64,000 bases of DNA from CAVTTH01 sp963737545. GTDB lineage: Bacteria; Verrucomicrobiota; Verrucomicrobiia; Chthoniobacterales; UBA10450. This document shows positions 47,393 through 56,528 of this stretch, in pieces. Location of the stretch: NCBI GenBank assembly GCA_963737545.1, contig CAVTTH010000004.1, positions 186,001 through 250,000 of the forward strand, read 5' to 3'. A program made the translations under genes and the position numbers. The notes under the pieces are model-generated. The model was not told where the DNA came from and searched no databases. It was given only the letters and a program-made list of their open reading frames with translations. The stretch's first letter is position 1, and the number at the start of each line of letters is the position of its first letter.

Positions 47393-48139
47393 TCAGTGAC
47401 AGTTCTCCCGATCTTCTCCGCGCAGGGCGCGTCTCCGGAGGGGGTGGGCGATAAAGATAAAGTAAAACGCGTCCACCAATTCGCGAAACGAGCAGCTCGG
47501 ACTCGTTAGGCGAATGGGTCCGGAGCGAAACGCGGCGAAAATCGCTTCGATCGTCAGCTCACGCGGACGCGGAATACTGGTGTAATGACGGCCAAACGCG
47601 CGCAGCCGATGTGCATCGGACGTCGCTATGAGTGGTCGCCGAAACCGCGAGCCGACAGCGCTCGCGATCCAGTTTGGATTCATTAGCCACTTGTGAAAGT
47701 GACAAACCTCGATCGCGTCGAAGCAATCGATCTCCTTGATCAATCGCCGTCCGATCGAGCCGCCAAAGAAGTAAAATGGATGCGGCGCAATCGTAAAAAG
47801 TGAGTCTCCGCGCTGCGTTCTGAGCTTTCGCAAATCGTCAAAATCCCGCAGGGTCGCAATCTCTTCCGGGCGCACGTTGAGCAAAATGACGTCTGCGCCG
47901 CAGAGGCGCACTTCCGCCGCCGGGATGAGCAAAATCCCCATCTTCGAGGCATGAGCGAAAACCTCCTCATGATCGAAAACTGCTTCATGCAGCGTGATCG
48001 CCAGGACCCGAAAGCCGAGCGATTGCGCGCGTTCCAGAAGTTGGTGCGCGGAATAATCGATCACGTCCTTCGGATCATCGTGTGTGTGGATGTGCAGATC
48101 GATCTTGATCCACTCGTTCTTTCCGGCATCCGCGGACAT
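47393..48139 (-). CDS. PHP domain metal-dependent phosphoesterase
   Basis: 248 residues from ATG 48139; an ATG 33 bases upstream is possible. WIKIDLHIHTHDDPKDVIDY is the first metal block, LAITLHEAVFD and LLIPAAEVRL the next, then FTIAPHPFYFFG and PLIATSDAHRLRAFG with the last His. This matches PHP proteins related to histidinol phosphatase and YciV-type nucleases. Substrate unknown. One TCGTTAGG octamer lies in its coding sequence (47503-47510). Confidence 0.82.
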   Translation of the reverse strand: MSADAGKNEWIKIDLHIHTHDDPKDVIDYSAHQLLERAQSLGFRVLAITLHEAVFDHEEVFAHASKMGILLIPAAEVRLCGADVILLNVRPEEIATLRDFDDLRKLRTQRGDSLFTIAPHPFYFFGGSIGRRLIKEIDCFDAIEVCHFHKWLMNPNWIASAVGSRFRRPLIATSDAHRLRAFGRHYTSIPRPRELTIEAIFAAFRSGPIRLTSPSCSFRELVDAFYFIFIAHPLRRRALRGEDRENCH

Positions 48140-48303
48140 TCCGAGAAAGTATCCGTAGTTCGCCCATTTCACAGATCGGATTCATCGTTATGATCGGTCC
48201 GCGGTCGAGAGTCTCGACGCGAGCATGAACGGCTCTGAGGAGTGAAAGGAGAAACTTTGGTTGCCTTGCTTTCCCGCGTTCCTGCTTCAAATTCCCGCAC
48301 GCG

Positions 48304-48388
48304 GCTCGGGTGGTGAAATGGCAGACACGTACAGTTTGAGGGGCGTATGCCGAAAGGCATGCGGGTTCAAGTCCCGCCCCGAGCACCA
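48304..48388 (+). tRNA. tRNA-Leu (GAG) with an extra base in the anticodon stem
   Basis: Acceptor GCTCGGG/CCCGAGC, discriminator A and encoded CCA; long variable arm TGCC-GAAA-GGCA; T-arm GCGGG TTCAAGT CCCGC. The anticodon loop TTGAGGG gives GAG. The 5' anticodon strand reads TACAGT where TACGT would pair fully with GCGTA, so A48333 is an insertion. With it the stem is bulged. Sequence error or a damaged tRNA. Confidence 0.88.
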
Positions 48389-48396
48389 CTTTCTTA

Positions 48397-48975
48397 TTAG
48401 CGCTCGGGCACAACCACTCGGCGGGGAACGTTGCCGCTCGATTCCTGATAAGCGGCGCCCGCGGTGATTTGGAGTTTGTCGTTTCCGACGCCACCCAGAA
48501 TATACGCCTGCTTGTCGGTGATGCCGAATTTCCCACTCGATTTACCGTAGAAGAAGCCTACTTCGCCGCCGGAATAATACCGATTCAAATGCATGTTTAT
48601 CACCCCGCCTGGCGAATCCGCGCCATACATCGGAGAGGGGCCAACCTTCTGCACTTCCACTGCACTCAGGAATGCGACCGGAAAAATATCGGACGGCACC
48701 ATTCCCATCCGGCCTAACGCACCCGAGATAGGAAAACGTCGGCCGTCCAAAAGCGTCAATATCGGAAGGCCGTGGATCAGGACGGAACTATCCACCGTAT
48801 TAAAAATATCCGGACGATAAAGAGTCAAAGCGGCAGCGGTATCCAGCGCGCCGGTCAGGCGCAATTGTTCGAGCGTGATCGTTTCATCCTCGGTTTGCAG
48901 CGTCTGCTGCTGCGCGATCAAGGAAAGGCAAAGACCAAAGAGGACTAGCACGGCAGGAAATACGCGCCGGATCAT
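48397..48975 (-). CDS. Plug-only TonB-dependent receptor-like protein
   Basis: 192 residues from ATG 48975 with a signal peptide (FPAVLVLFGLCLSLIAQ). The rest is a receptor plug: LTGALDTAAALTLYRPDIFN, SVLIHGLPILTLLDGRRFPI, FLSAVEVQKVGPSPMYGADS then PGGVINMHLN. Only the first few strands of a barrel follow (GGEVGFFYGKSSGKFG, AAYQESSG) before TAA at 48397. Full receptors need ~22 strands, so it is either a truncated receptor or a distinct plug-type periplasmic protein. The stop lies 9 bases from the tRNA-Leu end. Confidence 0.7.
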   Translation of the reverse strand: MIRRVFPAVLVLFGLCLSLIAQQQTLQTEDETITLEQLRLTGALDTAAALTLYRPDIFNTVDSSVLIHGLPILTLLDGRRFPISGALGRMGMVPSDIFPVAFLSAVEVQKVGPSPMYGADSPGGVINMHLNRYYSGGEVGFFYGKSSGKFGITDKQAYILGGVGNDKLQITAGAAYQESSGNVPRRVVVPER

Positions 48976-49050
48976 GAAGGAATTCACATCTGAAACGCCA
49001 CACACGCCAGCGAAATTTTGGCTGGCGTGGCGGCTGCTCCTAATTCATGT

Positions 49051-49278
49051 ATGAAAATCCTCCTGGTCCTTCTCGTCATTGGAGCCGGCCTGTTCTATTG
49101 GCAACACCACAGCACGACATCGCCGACGGCCGCCCAGGGGAAAGCTTCGACAATACCCAAAGCCTCGGTCACGCCGCGACCAGTTTATGAGCATGATTGG
49201 GCCAAACACTCACTGGATCGCACCCACGAGGTGATGGATCAGGTCGCCAGAACGCGCAAAGACAACGAACAACCATAG
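49051..49278 (+). CDS. Small membrane-anchored protein, unknown
   Basis: 75 residues: MKILLVLLVIGAGLFYWQHH is an N-terminal anchor or signal; the rest is polar (KASVTPRPVYEHDWAKHSLD). Divergent from the plug-only gene. No family recognised. Confidence 0.5.
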   Translation: MKILLVLLVIGAGLFYWQHHSTTSPTAAQGKASTIPKASVTPRPVYEHDWAKHSLDRTHEVMDQVARTRKDNEQP

Positions 49279-49401
49279 CAGCACACTCGACTTTAGGCGG
49301 ATTCCGCGCGACCGTCGGCGGCAGGCAATTTCACTCTCTCCTTCGCTATCGGCCGGAAATTGCGGTTCCATCTTCGCCGCGGTCGGGGCCGAACGTGCGG
49401 T

Positions 49402-49443
49402 TTGACAGCTCCCGGAAAAGGGGATTCGTTAGCATGCTAACGA
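49402..49443 (+). promoter_or_regulatory. marR promoter with 18-bp palindromic operator
   Basis: A consensus TTGACA (-35) at 49402-49407. The perfect palindrome TCGTTAGCATGCTAACGA at 49426-49443 covers the place of the -10 and ends 9 bases before the marR ATG. MarR dimers bind palindromes of this size, so autorepression of the efflux operon is likely. The -10 hexamer itself is weak. Confidence 0.7.
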
Positions 49444-49452
49444 TTTACGCTG

Positions 49453-49932
49453 ATGTCTGAATTTGATGTTGAGAAAATCGGTTTCCTTCTCGCCGAGACA
49501 GCGCGGATGTGGCGGTGGAAACTCGATCAGCGCCTCAAGCCCGTTGGTTTGAGTCAGGGCAAATGGATGACCCTTGTCCATCTTGCCCGCGGAGGTGAAC
49601 GACTGACGCAGCGGGAAATAGCGAGCCGAATGGGAATTGAAGGACCGACCCTCGGTGGATTGCTCGATCGTCTCGAGAAAGACGGCTGGATCCGCCGCCT
49701 GAACGTGTCTCGCGACCGCCGTTGCAAGACGGTGCGACTGCGACAAAAATCCAAAGCCGTTATTGAAAAGATTTATTCGACCGCACAGGAGCTGCGGCAC
49801 GAATTGATTGCAGATATTCCCCCGAGTGATCTGCAAGTTTGCATGCGCGTCCTGAGCCAGATTCGGAGCAAGACTGACAAAGTGGCTTCGGAGGCAAGAG
49901 CGCGGCGGAACGGACGAAACGGGCACAAGTAA
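49453..49932 (+). CDS. MarR family transcriptional regulator
   Basis: 159 residues. The winged helix-turn-helix is clear: RLTQREIASRMGIEGPTLGG, LLDRLEKDGWIRRL and the wing VSRDRRCKTVRL. N- and C-terminal helices form the dimer interface. It precedes and overlaps by one base (TAATG) the HlyD-type gene, and the palindrome immediately upstream is its probable operator. It likely represses the pump and responds to a small phenolic or antibiotic ligand; the ligand is unknown. Confidence 0.9.
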   Translation: MSEFDVEKIGFLLAETARMWRWKLDQRLKPVGLSQGKWMTLVHLARGGERLTQREIASRMGIEGPTLGGLLDRLEKDGWIRRLNVSRDRRCKTVRLRQKSKAVIEKIYSTAQELRHELIADIPPSDLQVCMRVLSQIRSKTDKVASEARARRNGRNGHK

Positions 49933-51086
49933 TGAAACTTTCCTCCATTCGCGTTCTCTTCCTCGCCGCTGCCACCACCCTTTGCAGCTGTGGAAAAAGC
50001 GGCCCGCCGGAGCCCCCCGCGCGGCCCGTTTCTGTCGCGAAAGTCGTCACGAAAGACGTTCCGCTTTACCTCGACGAGATCGGCCGATGCGCCGCTTATG
50101 AAACGGTGCAGGTGCAAGCGCAAGTCAGCGGCCAAATCGTCGCGCGTCATTTCAAGGATGGCGCGGACGTGAAAAAAGACGAGCTCCTCTTTTCTATCGA
50201 CCCACGACCCTATCGAGCCACGCTCGAACAGGCGCAGGGAGGGCTGGCCCAGGCAAAAGCGCAGCTCGCGCTTGATCAACTAAATCTGAGACGCCAGGAG
50301 GATCTGCGCGCGAAAAATGTCATTGCCCCGCAGGACTTCGACACCGCGCAGGCGACGGTGAAGAGCGACGAGGCAAAAGTGCAAAGCGCCCAGGCGGCGG
50401 TCGACGCGGCGCAGGTGAATCTCGATTTTTGTGAAATCCGTTCGCCGATCAACGGCCGCATCGGTCTGCGCCAGGTCGATGTTGGTAACACTGTTACCTC
50501 CGGCGGAAACGCCGGCTCCGGCGGGGCAGTCCTGGTCACAATCGACGGACTCGATCCGATCTACACCGATTTTACCGTCGCCGAACCCGATATTCCACTC
50601 GTTAGGCGGTATCTCGGCGGAGCCACGCTTAATGTCCTGACTGATGCGGCCGACGACCACGTCCCGCCGCGCGAAGGCAAACTTTATTTCATCGCCAACA
50701 CCGTCCAACCCGACACTGGGACGGTTCAGGCTCGCGCCATCACCCCCAATGCCGATCGCGCACTCTGGCCTTCACAATTTGTCCATGTCCGTTTGATTCT
50801 CGACACCCTGAAGGATTCCAAGCTTGTCCCGAACGGCGCTGTTCAAATTGGGCAGAATGGTCCCTACCTCTTTGTGGTTAGGCCCGATTCGACCCTGGAT
50901 CTGCGACAGGTGAAGCCGGGACAACGTCAAGGCGACCTGACGGTAATCACTGAAGGTGTGAAGGCTGGCGAAACCGTGGTCGTGAGCGGGCAACTTCAGC
51001 TCGCTCCCGGAGCCAAAGTGATCGCCAAATCAACCGAGAACGAAAACCAACCGGGAGGCAGCGGGAGCGCCCCCGCCTCGAACTAG
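49932..51086 (+). CDS. RND efflux periplasmic adaptor (HlyD/AcrA family)
   Basis: 384 residues. Lipobox TTLCSC gives a lipidated Cys. The lipoyl half-motifs are VQVQAQVSGQIVARHFKDGA and FCEIRSPINGRIGLRQVDVG, with a coiled-coil hairpin between (AQGGLAQAKAQLALDQLNLR). The beta-barrel and membrane-proximal domains end with SGQLQLAPGAKV. It links the inner-membrane pump (next gene, 3 bases on) to an outer-membrane channel; no TolC-type gene is in the window. Confidence 0.93.
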   Translation: MKLSSIRVLFLAAATTLCSCGKSGPPEPPARPVSVAKVVTKDVPLYLDEIGRCAAYETVQVQAQVSGQIVARHFKDGADVKKDELLFSIDPRPYRATLEQAQGGLAQAKAQLALDQLNLRRQEDLRAKNVIAPQDFDTAQATVKSDEAKVQSAQAAVDAAQVNLDFCEIRSPINGRIGLRQVDVGNTVTSGGNAGSGGAVLVTIDGLDPIYTDFTVAEPDIPLVRRYLGGATLNVLTDAADDHVPPREGKLYFIANTVQPDTGTVQARAITPNADRALWPSQFVHVRLILDTLKDSKLVPNGAVQIGQNGPYLFVVRPDSTLDLRQVKPGQRQGDLTVITEGVKAGETVVVSGQLQLAPGAKVIAKSTENENQPGGSGSAPASN

Positions 51087-51089
51087 GAA

Positions 51090-54000
51090 ATGGCAACGCC
51101 CGATAAGAACGGCCAGGAGGGAGGCAACGGCGCCGAAGTCGGAAAGCCACCCGTCCGCGCACACGCGAAAAGCGAAAACACACCGACCAAGAAATTAGTG
51201 CAGTTCTCCTCCGGCCTTTCGCGTCCCTTCATTCAGCGGCCGGTCATGACGATGATGCTGACGGCGTCCATCATCGTCTTCGGCATCCTCACCTACAATC
51301 AACTGGCCGTGAACGATCTGCCGGCAGTCGATTACCCGGTCATCCGGGTCAACGTGTCTTATCCCGGGGCTAACCCCGAGACGATGGCGAACACGATCGC
51401 GACGCCGCTGGAAAAGCAGTTTACCCAAATTCCGGGTCTTGATCTGACGACGAGTACAAGTTCGCAGGGCAACACCTCGATCACCTTGCAGTTCAGCCTG
51501 AGCAAAGGCATCGACGCCGCCGCGACCGATGTGCAGTCGGCCATCCAGCGGGCCAGCGGCCAGCTTCCAAACGATCTCCCCAGTCCGCCGAGCTTTACCA
51601 AGAGCAATCCGAACGATCAACCGGTCATGTACGTTGCCCTAACGAGTGACACGTTGAGCGACGGCGAACTCTACCGCTATGGCACAACCGAGGTTTCGCA
51701 GCGGATCAATATTTTGCCGGGCGTCTCGGACGTCAACATCTACGGCGTGAAGGGTGCGATCCGAATCAAGGTCGATCCCGGAGCGCTGGCGACGCGGGGG
51801 ATGACCTTCGACGATTTGGCCGCCGCCATCCGCGCTGGCACGTCCTACTCCGGAGCCGGCCAGTTCGACGGCAGGAACAAGTCGATCACGCTCCGGCCGA
51901 ATGGCCAGATCGATACGGCCGAGGGATACCGCAATCTCATCATCAAGCGGGGCGCGGATGGCTCGCCGGTTTATGTCCGCGATGTCGCGCGCGTGATCGA
52001 TGGCGTGGAGAACGAGCGGCTCTCGCGCCACTTTTTTGTTCGTGGCTTTCATCCGCCGGCGTCCGTCATTGTTTTCGCCGTCTCGCGTCAGGCCGGGGCG
52101 AATGCCGTCGAAGTCGCGCGATCAGTTCGCGCGTTGCTTCCCGGTCTGCAACGCGAGCTCCCGGGTTCGATTCGCCTGACCCCGGTGTTCGATCGTTCGC
52201 AGTCGATTGTCAATTCACTCCATGACGTCCAGGCCACGCTCGCCATCGCCTTCACTCTCGTCATCTTCGTGATTTTTGTGTTTCTCGGCCGCGCCAGCGA
52301 CACGCTCATTCCGATGGTGGCGCTGCCGATGTCATTTCTCATCACCTTTGTCGGGATGTGGACGCTCGGTTATTCGATCAACAATCTCACCCTGATGGCG
52401 ATGACGCTGGCCATCGGGTTTCTGGTTGATGACGCCATTGTCTTCCTCGAAAACGTCGTTAGGCGAGCGGAGGCGGGAGAATCGATTTACCGCGCCACCC
52501 TCAACAGCGCCGGTGAAATCTCGTTCACCATTTTGTCGATGACCTTGTCGCTCGCGGCCGTCTTTATCCCGCTCGCCTTCATGCCGGAATTGCTCGGTCG
52601 CATCTTCCGCGAGTTCGCCATCACCATTATCATCTCCATCCTCGCCTCGGGCCTGGTTTCGTTAACGCTGACACCACTGATGTGCTCGCGAATTCTGGCG
52701 GAGCGCCGAAGTGGTCATCGAAAGACCTGGACGGAGCAATTTGTCGAAAGGTTTTTCTTTCCTGTCCGCGATTTTTACGGACGATCCCTCGACTGGTTCC
52801 TGGATCGAGGCTGGCTCGCCGCGCCAATCGTCCTGGCCTGCGCGCTGGGTGTTTGGTTTTTCTTCAAGCAGCTCCCCTTCACTTTGCTGCCGACCGGCGA
52901 CAGCGCGACGATTCGCGGGTTTTTCATCGTGCAGGAAGGCGCGTCGCCCGATCAACAGCGTCGCCTTCAGGAGAAACTCGATCCCATTTTGCAAGCCAAT
53001 CCAGCGGTCGATAAATACTTCACCGTGGCCGGACGCTCTGGTCTCGGTGCAGGTGTTTTCACCGTTCTGTTTTTGAAGGATGCGAGCCAACGCCCCGATA
53101 TCGAGACGGTCGCGGCGGAACTCCGCAAGGCGTGCAGCGACATTCCGGGAATTTTCCCGACGCTTAATCCGCAGCCGGTTCTGCAAATCAACGTCGGCGC
53201 CACTGGCAGTTCGTTCGGGCGTTACACCTATGTTTTGAGCGGAATCAACCCCGCCGAGGTTTACGCCGCCGCCGATAAGCTCGAAGCAAAACTGCGAGAT
53301 TACGATGGGTTCGCCGGCCCTCCGCGTTCCGATCTTTTCCGGAACACGCCCAATCTCGACATCCAGATCGAGCGCGATCGCGCCGGGCTTTACGGCGTCT
53401 CGACGACCAAACTCGAGAGTCTGCTGCGCGCCGCTTATTCCCAGAATTACGTTTACCTCATCAAGCAAGCTGACGACCAGTACCAGGTGATCGTCGAAGC
53501 CGATGATGAAGCTCGATCCGGGCCGGAGGATTTTCGCCAAATTTACGTCAAGCCGGATAACGGAAGTAAACTGATTCCAATTCGTGTCGTGACGAGATCG
53601 GCCGAAGCGCTCGGTCTGCAATCGGTCAATCACATCAACCAATTCACCAGTGTCACCTTTGGTTTCGACACAAAACCCGGGGTCGCCCTCGGGGACGTGA
53701 CCGCTTTCATCGACAAGACGGCCAGGGAGGTTTTGCCGCCAACGGTGAAAGGCGAACTCCAGGGCGAGGGCCTCGTTCTCCAACAGCTCTTTCAGGCACT
53801 GCCTTTTCTCGTCATCGCCGCCGTCTTCGTCATGTATGTCATCCTCGGCATTCTTTATGAAAGCTATGTCCACCCGGTAACGGTGCTCTCGACTCTTTTC
53901 CCCGCCGTCGTTGGCGGACTGATGACCCTTTGGCTTTTCCGCTCAACCCTTTCACTTTATTCCGTCATCGGTTTGTTCCTCCTCATGGGCATCGTGAAGA

Positions 54001-54389
54001 AGAACGGCATCATGATTGTCGATTTCGCGCTCCACCGGCTCGACGAAGGCTACGATCGGCGCTCGGCCATCCATGAAGCGAGCATCGAGCGTTTCCGTCC
54101 GATCATCATGACAACGCTCGCGGCCTTGATGGGCGCGCTTCCCATCGCCTTTGGCTTCGGCGCGGGCGGTGCATCGCGCCGCCCACTCGGTTTGGTCATC
54201 GTCGGCGGTTTGATCTTTTCACAACTGATCACGCTTTACATCACGCCGGTGATCTACCTCGCACTCGAATGGTTCCAGGAGCAAGTCCTCGATCGCGTGC
54301 CGTTCCTGCGCAGCGCACATACGCATCACGAAGCTGCGACCAGTGGAGTGGCCGAACAGCTCGAACCAGAGCCGGCCCCGCTGCACTAA
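51090..54389 (+). CDS. RND family multidrug efflux permease (AcrB/MdtC type)
   Basis: 1099 residues with twelve membrane segments. FIQRPVMTMMLTASIIVFGI is TM1; SYPGANPETMANTIATPLEK is in the porter domain. The TM4 acidic pair for proton transfer is in LAIGFLVDDAIVFLENVVRR, and GIVKKNGIMIVDFALHRLDE is the C-terminal counterpart. The product is of the HAE1 type, moving hydrophobic or amphiphilic drugs. A ~35-residue polar N-terminal extension precedes TM1. Two TCGTTAGG octamers lie inside (51638 and 52456). Confidence 0.95.
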   Translation: MATPDKNGQEGGNGAEVGKPPVRAHAKSENTPTKKLVQFSSGLSRPFIQRPVMTMMLTASIIVFGILTYNQLAVNDLPAVDYPVIRVNVSYPGANPETMANTIATPLEKQFTQIPGLDLTTSTSSQGNTSITLQFSLSKGIDAAATDVQSAIQRASGQLPNDLPSPPSFTKSNPNDQPVMYVALTSDTLSDGELYRYGTTEVSQRINILPGVSDVNIYGVKGAIRIKVDPGALATRGMTFDDLAAAIRAGTSYSGAGQFDGRNKSITLRPNGQIDTAEGYRNLIIKRGADGSPVYVRDVARVIDGVENERLSRHFFVRGFHPPASVIVFAVSRQAGANAVEVARSVRALLPGLQRELPGSIRLTPVFDRSQSIVNSLHDVQATLAIAFTLVIFVIFVFLGRASDTLIPMVALPMSFLITFVGMWTLGYSINNLTLMAMTLAIGFLVDDAIVFLENVVRRAEAGESIYRATLNSAGEISFTILSMTLSLAAVFIPLAFMPELLGRIFREFAITIIISILASGLVSLTLTPLMCSRILAERRSGHRKTWTEQFVERFFFPVRDFYGRSLDWFLDRGWLAAPIVLACALGVWFFFKQLPFTLLPTGDSATIRGFFIVQEGASPDQQRRLQEKLDPILQANPAVDKYFTVAGRSGLGAGVFTVLFLKDASQRPDIETVAAELRKACSDIPGIFPTLNPQPVLQINVGATGSSFGRYTYVLSGINPAEVYAAADKLEAKLRDYDGFAGPPRSDLFRNTPNLDIQIERDRAGLYGVSTTKLESLLRAAYSQNYVYLIKQADDQYQVIVEADDEARSGPEDFRQIYVKPDNGSKLIPIRVVTRSAEALGLQSVNHINQFTSVTFGFDTKPGVALGDVTAFIDKTAREVLPPTVKGELQGEGLVLQQLFQALPFLVIAAVFVMYVILGILYESYVHPVTVLSTLFPAVVGGLMTLWLFRSTLSLYSVIGLFLLMGIVKKNGIMIVDFALHRLDEGYDRRSAIHEASIERFRPIIMTTLAALMGALPIAFGFGAGGASRRPLGLVIVGGLIFSQLITLYITPVIYLALEWFQEQVLDRVPFLRSAHTHHEAATSGVAEQLEPEPAPLH

Positions 54390-54418
54390 AAGGGGCCCGG
54401 GTCTCCTTCGCCTAACGA

Positions 54419-54820
54419 CTATTGCGCGACGTGAGAAGGCGCTGGCCGCGACCAGAGCGCGTCGATGCTCCAGCGCCCCGCCCCATGGACGAAGATGACG
54501 AGGAAGACCCAGCAATAGAGCACCGCCAGTTCGCCATGATTCACGATCGGGAAAAGGCCGCCCTTCGCGTGCGCCGTGAAATACGCTACCGCCATCATGC
54601 CGCAGGCGAGAAATGCTGCGACCCGGGTGACGAGGCCGACGGCAATCAAAGTTCCGCAGACCAGCTCAATCCACCCGCCAAACTGCATCAACGGGACGGC
54701 TGCAATCTTTCCGCTGAACATCCCAAACAGTTTGTCAACGCCGTGGCAGGCGAACATTAGCCCTGCGATCAGCCGCATCAGACAAAAAATCGGATCCGCG
54801 TAACGATTAAGAGAGTTCAT
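54419..54820 (-). CDS. DoxX family membrane protein
   Basis: 133 residues, four membrane segments (IFCLMRLIAGLMFACHGVDK, GGWIELVCGTLIAVGL, VAAFLACGMMAVAYFTAH, LAVLYCWVFLVIFVHG). Conserved HGVDKLFGMF and FTAHAKGGLFPIVNHGELA are typical of DoxX proteins from many bacteria. Monocistronic, convergent with the RND gene. Function unknown; some members affect redox balance. Confidence 0.85.
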   Translation of the reverse strand: MNSLNRYADPIFCLMRLIAGLMFACHGVDKLFGMFSGKIAAVPLMQFGGWIELVCGTLIAVGLVTRVAAFLACGMMAVAYFTAHAKGGLFPIVNHGELAVLYCWVFLVIFVHGAGRWSIDALWSRPAPSHVAQ

Positions 54821-54897
54821 CCGGCAGGCTTCTTAAACTCGCTTCCTGCTGTCAAGAAAATCACCAGCGTCGGAGGACTGAAATCGAGGTTGCAGTC

Positions 54898-56331
54898 TCA
54901 GTGGCTTCCGATTTTAAAAATCGTCACTCGACGATTGCGGTAATCCTTTATCTGCAAAATGGGTTTGGCGGCGAGCGGCGCCCAGCGATCAGTCGTTTCC
55001 GCTTCCTCCGCCTTGTCCGGTTGCACCAGCAGATAGCGCGCATCCCGGGGCACATCCTCAACGCGGCTGACGTAGATCAACTTGCGTTCAACGTAAAAGA
55101 GAAACGGCTGATAGTCGGGATCGACGGCGAACAGTGGTTCGCCCGCCGGAACGGCGGCATCAATCTGCGCGGCAATCGTCTTGATTTTCTGCCGGTGCTG
55201 CAACTGCGGAATGATCGCGAACGCGTAAATCCAAATCGCCGCACAAACGATGAGCGCGAAGCCGACCACTTTGCGAAAGCACTTTTGCGGAGTGGCAAGG
55301 ATTCCGGCGATCGCCTGTGGCCACGCAACAGTTTGCGCGGTCAACATCGTCGCGATCAGCCACGACGCGGGCGCGAGCAACGGCATGGTGTAACGCGCCA
55401 GCGCGCCTGGAATCAGGCTAATGAGGAGAAACGAGGACGCGATGCCCAGGCCGAGCCCGCGCGGCAGATTTTTCTCTCGCTCGGAATCAAACTGCGCGCT
55501 GCCGACAAAAGGAAGCAGCAATGTCCATGGCAAAAAATAACCAAGCCCGCGCGGAATATTCATGAGCCACCCGCCGAGATGAAAACTCTCGCCGGCGAGT
55601 CTGCCGGTAAATTGTCGCGACCAGACTTTTCCGACGCCCGCACCGGCGGTCACCTGCAAATACGGAACGGCCCAGGCGGCGAAAATTGCACACGTGATCC
55701 CGATCCCGAGGAAGTGCGCGGGATGAGATAGTTGTCGCAACTCTCCGGCGCGATAGAGAACAGCAACAACGATGGCGTAGAAAAAGAGAAGGTGGAGCGG
55801 CCCCTTCGCCAGCATGGCGAGCCCGAGAAAAACCCAGGGCACAATCCAAACCAGCCAGGGTGATCGTTTCTCTTTCCACCAACTCAACCAGCAGATGACC
55901 GCCAACCCGGTGAGCGAGACGTAGAGCGCTTCGATCTCGATCAACCGGCCCTTCTCGATCATTCCGAAATTCGTCATCCAAATGAGTGCAGCCATGATCG
56001 AGCCGTTCGCGCCGAGGGCGGTGCGAGCGACGGTGACAAACGCGATCGCCACCGCCAGGATGCAGACCGCTGATGGCAACCGTGCTGTCCATTCATTACG
56101 CAGTCCGAAAATTCTGAAAGATGCCGCGACCAGCCAATTCACGAGGGGCGGCTTCCGAAAATACGGTTCACTCCCGACCTGCGGCACAATGTAGTCGCCC
56201 GTTTCCAGCATCGTCACCGCGGGCAAAATCCTGCGGCCTTCTTCCCCCTTGATCTCGAGCGCACCGAGGCCGGGCAGGTAAATTGCCGCCCAAATTGCTG
56301 TCACAAGCAGCAGACTCGTGAAACGCGACAT
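54898..56331 (-). CDS. ArnT-like membrane glycosyltransferase (GT39/GT83)
   Basis: 477 residues from ATG 56331, preferred over a TTG 15 bases upstream. About twelve membrane helices. The first outer loop has IKGEEGRRILPAVTMLETGD, the acidic motif of GT-C enzymes, then YFRKPPLVNWLVAASFRIFG and WTARLPSAVCILAVA. The soluble C-terminus (DAAVPAGEPLFAVDPDYQPF) is short. It probably transfers a sugar from a lipid carrier to lipid A or a protein. Divergent from nusA. Confidence 0.82.
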   Translation of the reverse strand: MSRFTSLLLVTAIWAAIYLPGLGALEIKGEEGRRILPAVTMLETGDYIVPQVGSEPYFRKPPLVNWLVAASFRIFGLRNEWTARLPSAVCILAVAIAFVTVARTALGANGSIMAALIWMTNFGMIEKGRLIEIEALYVSLTGLAVICWLSWWKEKRSPWLVWIVPWVFLGLAMLAKGPLHLLFFYAIVVAVLYRAGELRQLSHPAHFLGIGITCAIFAAWAVPYLQVTAGAGVGKVWSRQFTGRLAGESFHLGGWLMNIPRGLGYFLPWTLLLPFVGSAQFDSEREKNLPRGLGLGIASSFLLISLIPGALARYTMPLLAPASWLIATMLTAQTVAWPQAIAGILATPQKCFRKVVGFALIVCAAIWIYAFAIIPQLQHRQKIKTIAAQIDAAVPAGEPLFAVDPDYQPFLFYVERKLIYVSRVEDVPRDARYLLVQPDKAEEAETTDRWAPLAAKPILQIKDYRNRRVTIFKIGSH

Positions 56332-56426
56332 CGCTGACTCTGACAATGAGCGCAGGCCGTTGCAAAGGTAATTACAAAGAGCGTACCGACGGCCAGAGGT
56401 TGGGGTCTGGACGAAAACGGGGTAAC

Positions 56427-56458
56427 TTGACGAAACGGAGTTACGAAAGTAACTTTCG
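56427..56458 (+). promoter_or_regulatory. Probable nusA operon promoter with inverted repeats
   Basis: TTGACG at 56427-56432, a 17-base spacer and TAACTT at 56450-56455. Overlapping palindromes: GTAACT...AGTTAC (56422-56444) and CGAAAGTAACTTTCG (56444-56458). These could be an operator, or simply give a folded leader start. Confidence 0.5.
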
Positions 56459-56479
56459 CGTCTAGTCCGCGGTGGATTG

Positions 56480-56507
56480 GAGTGGGAGCCAGTGTCCCAC
56501 TCTTTTT
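56480..56507 (+). terminator. Intrinsic terminator/attenuator in the nusA leader
   Basis: A perfect 8-bp stem GAGTGGGA/TCCCACTC (56480-56487, 56495-56502), a 7-base loop and five T residues. It ends 21 bases before the nusA ATG and after the probable promoter, so transcripts for nusA must read through it. Confidence 0.75.
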
Positions 56508-56528
56508 CGTCTGCGGGCTAAAGCTTTT

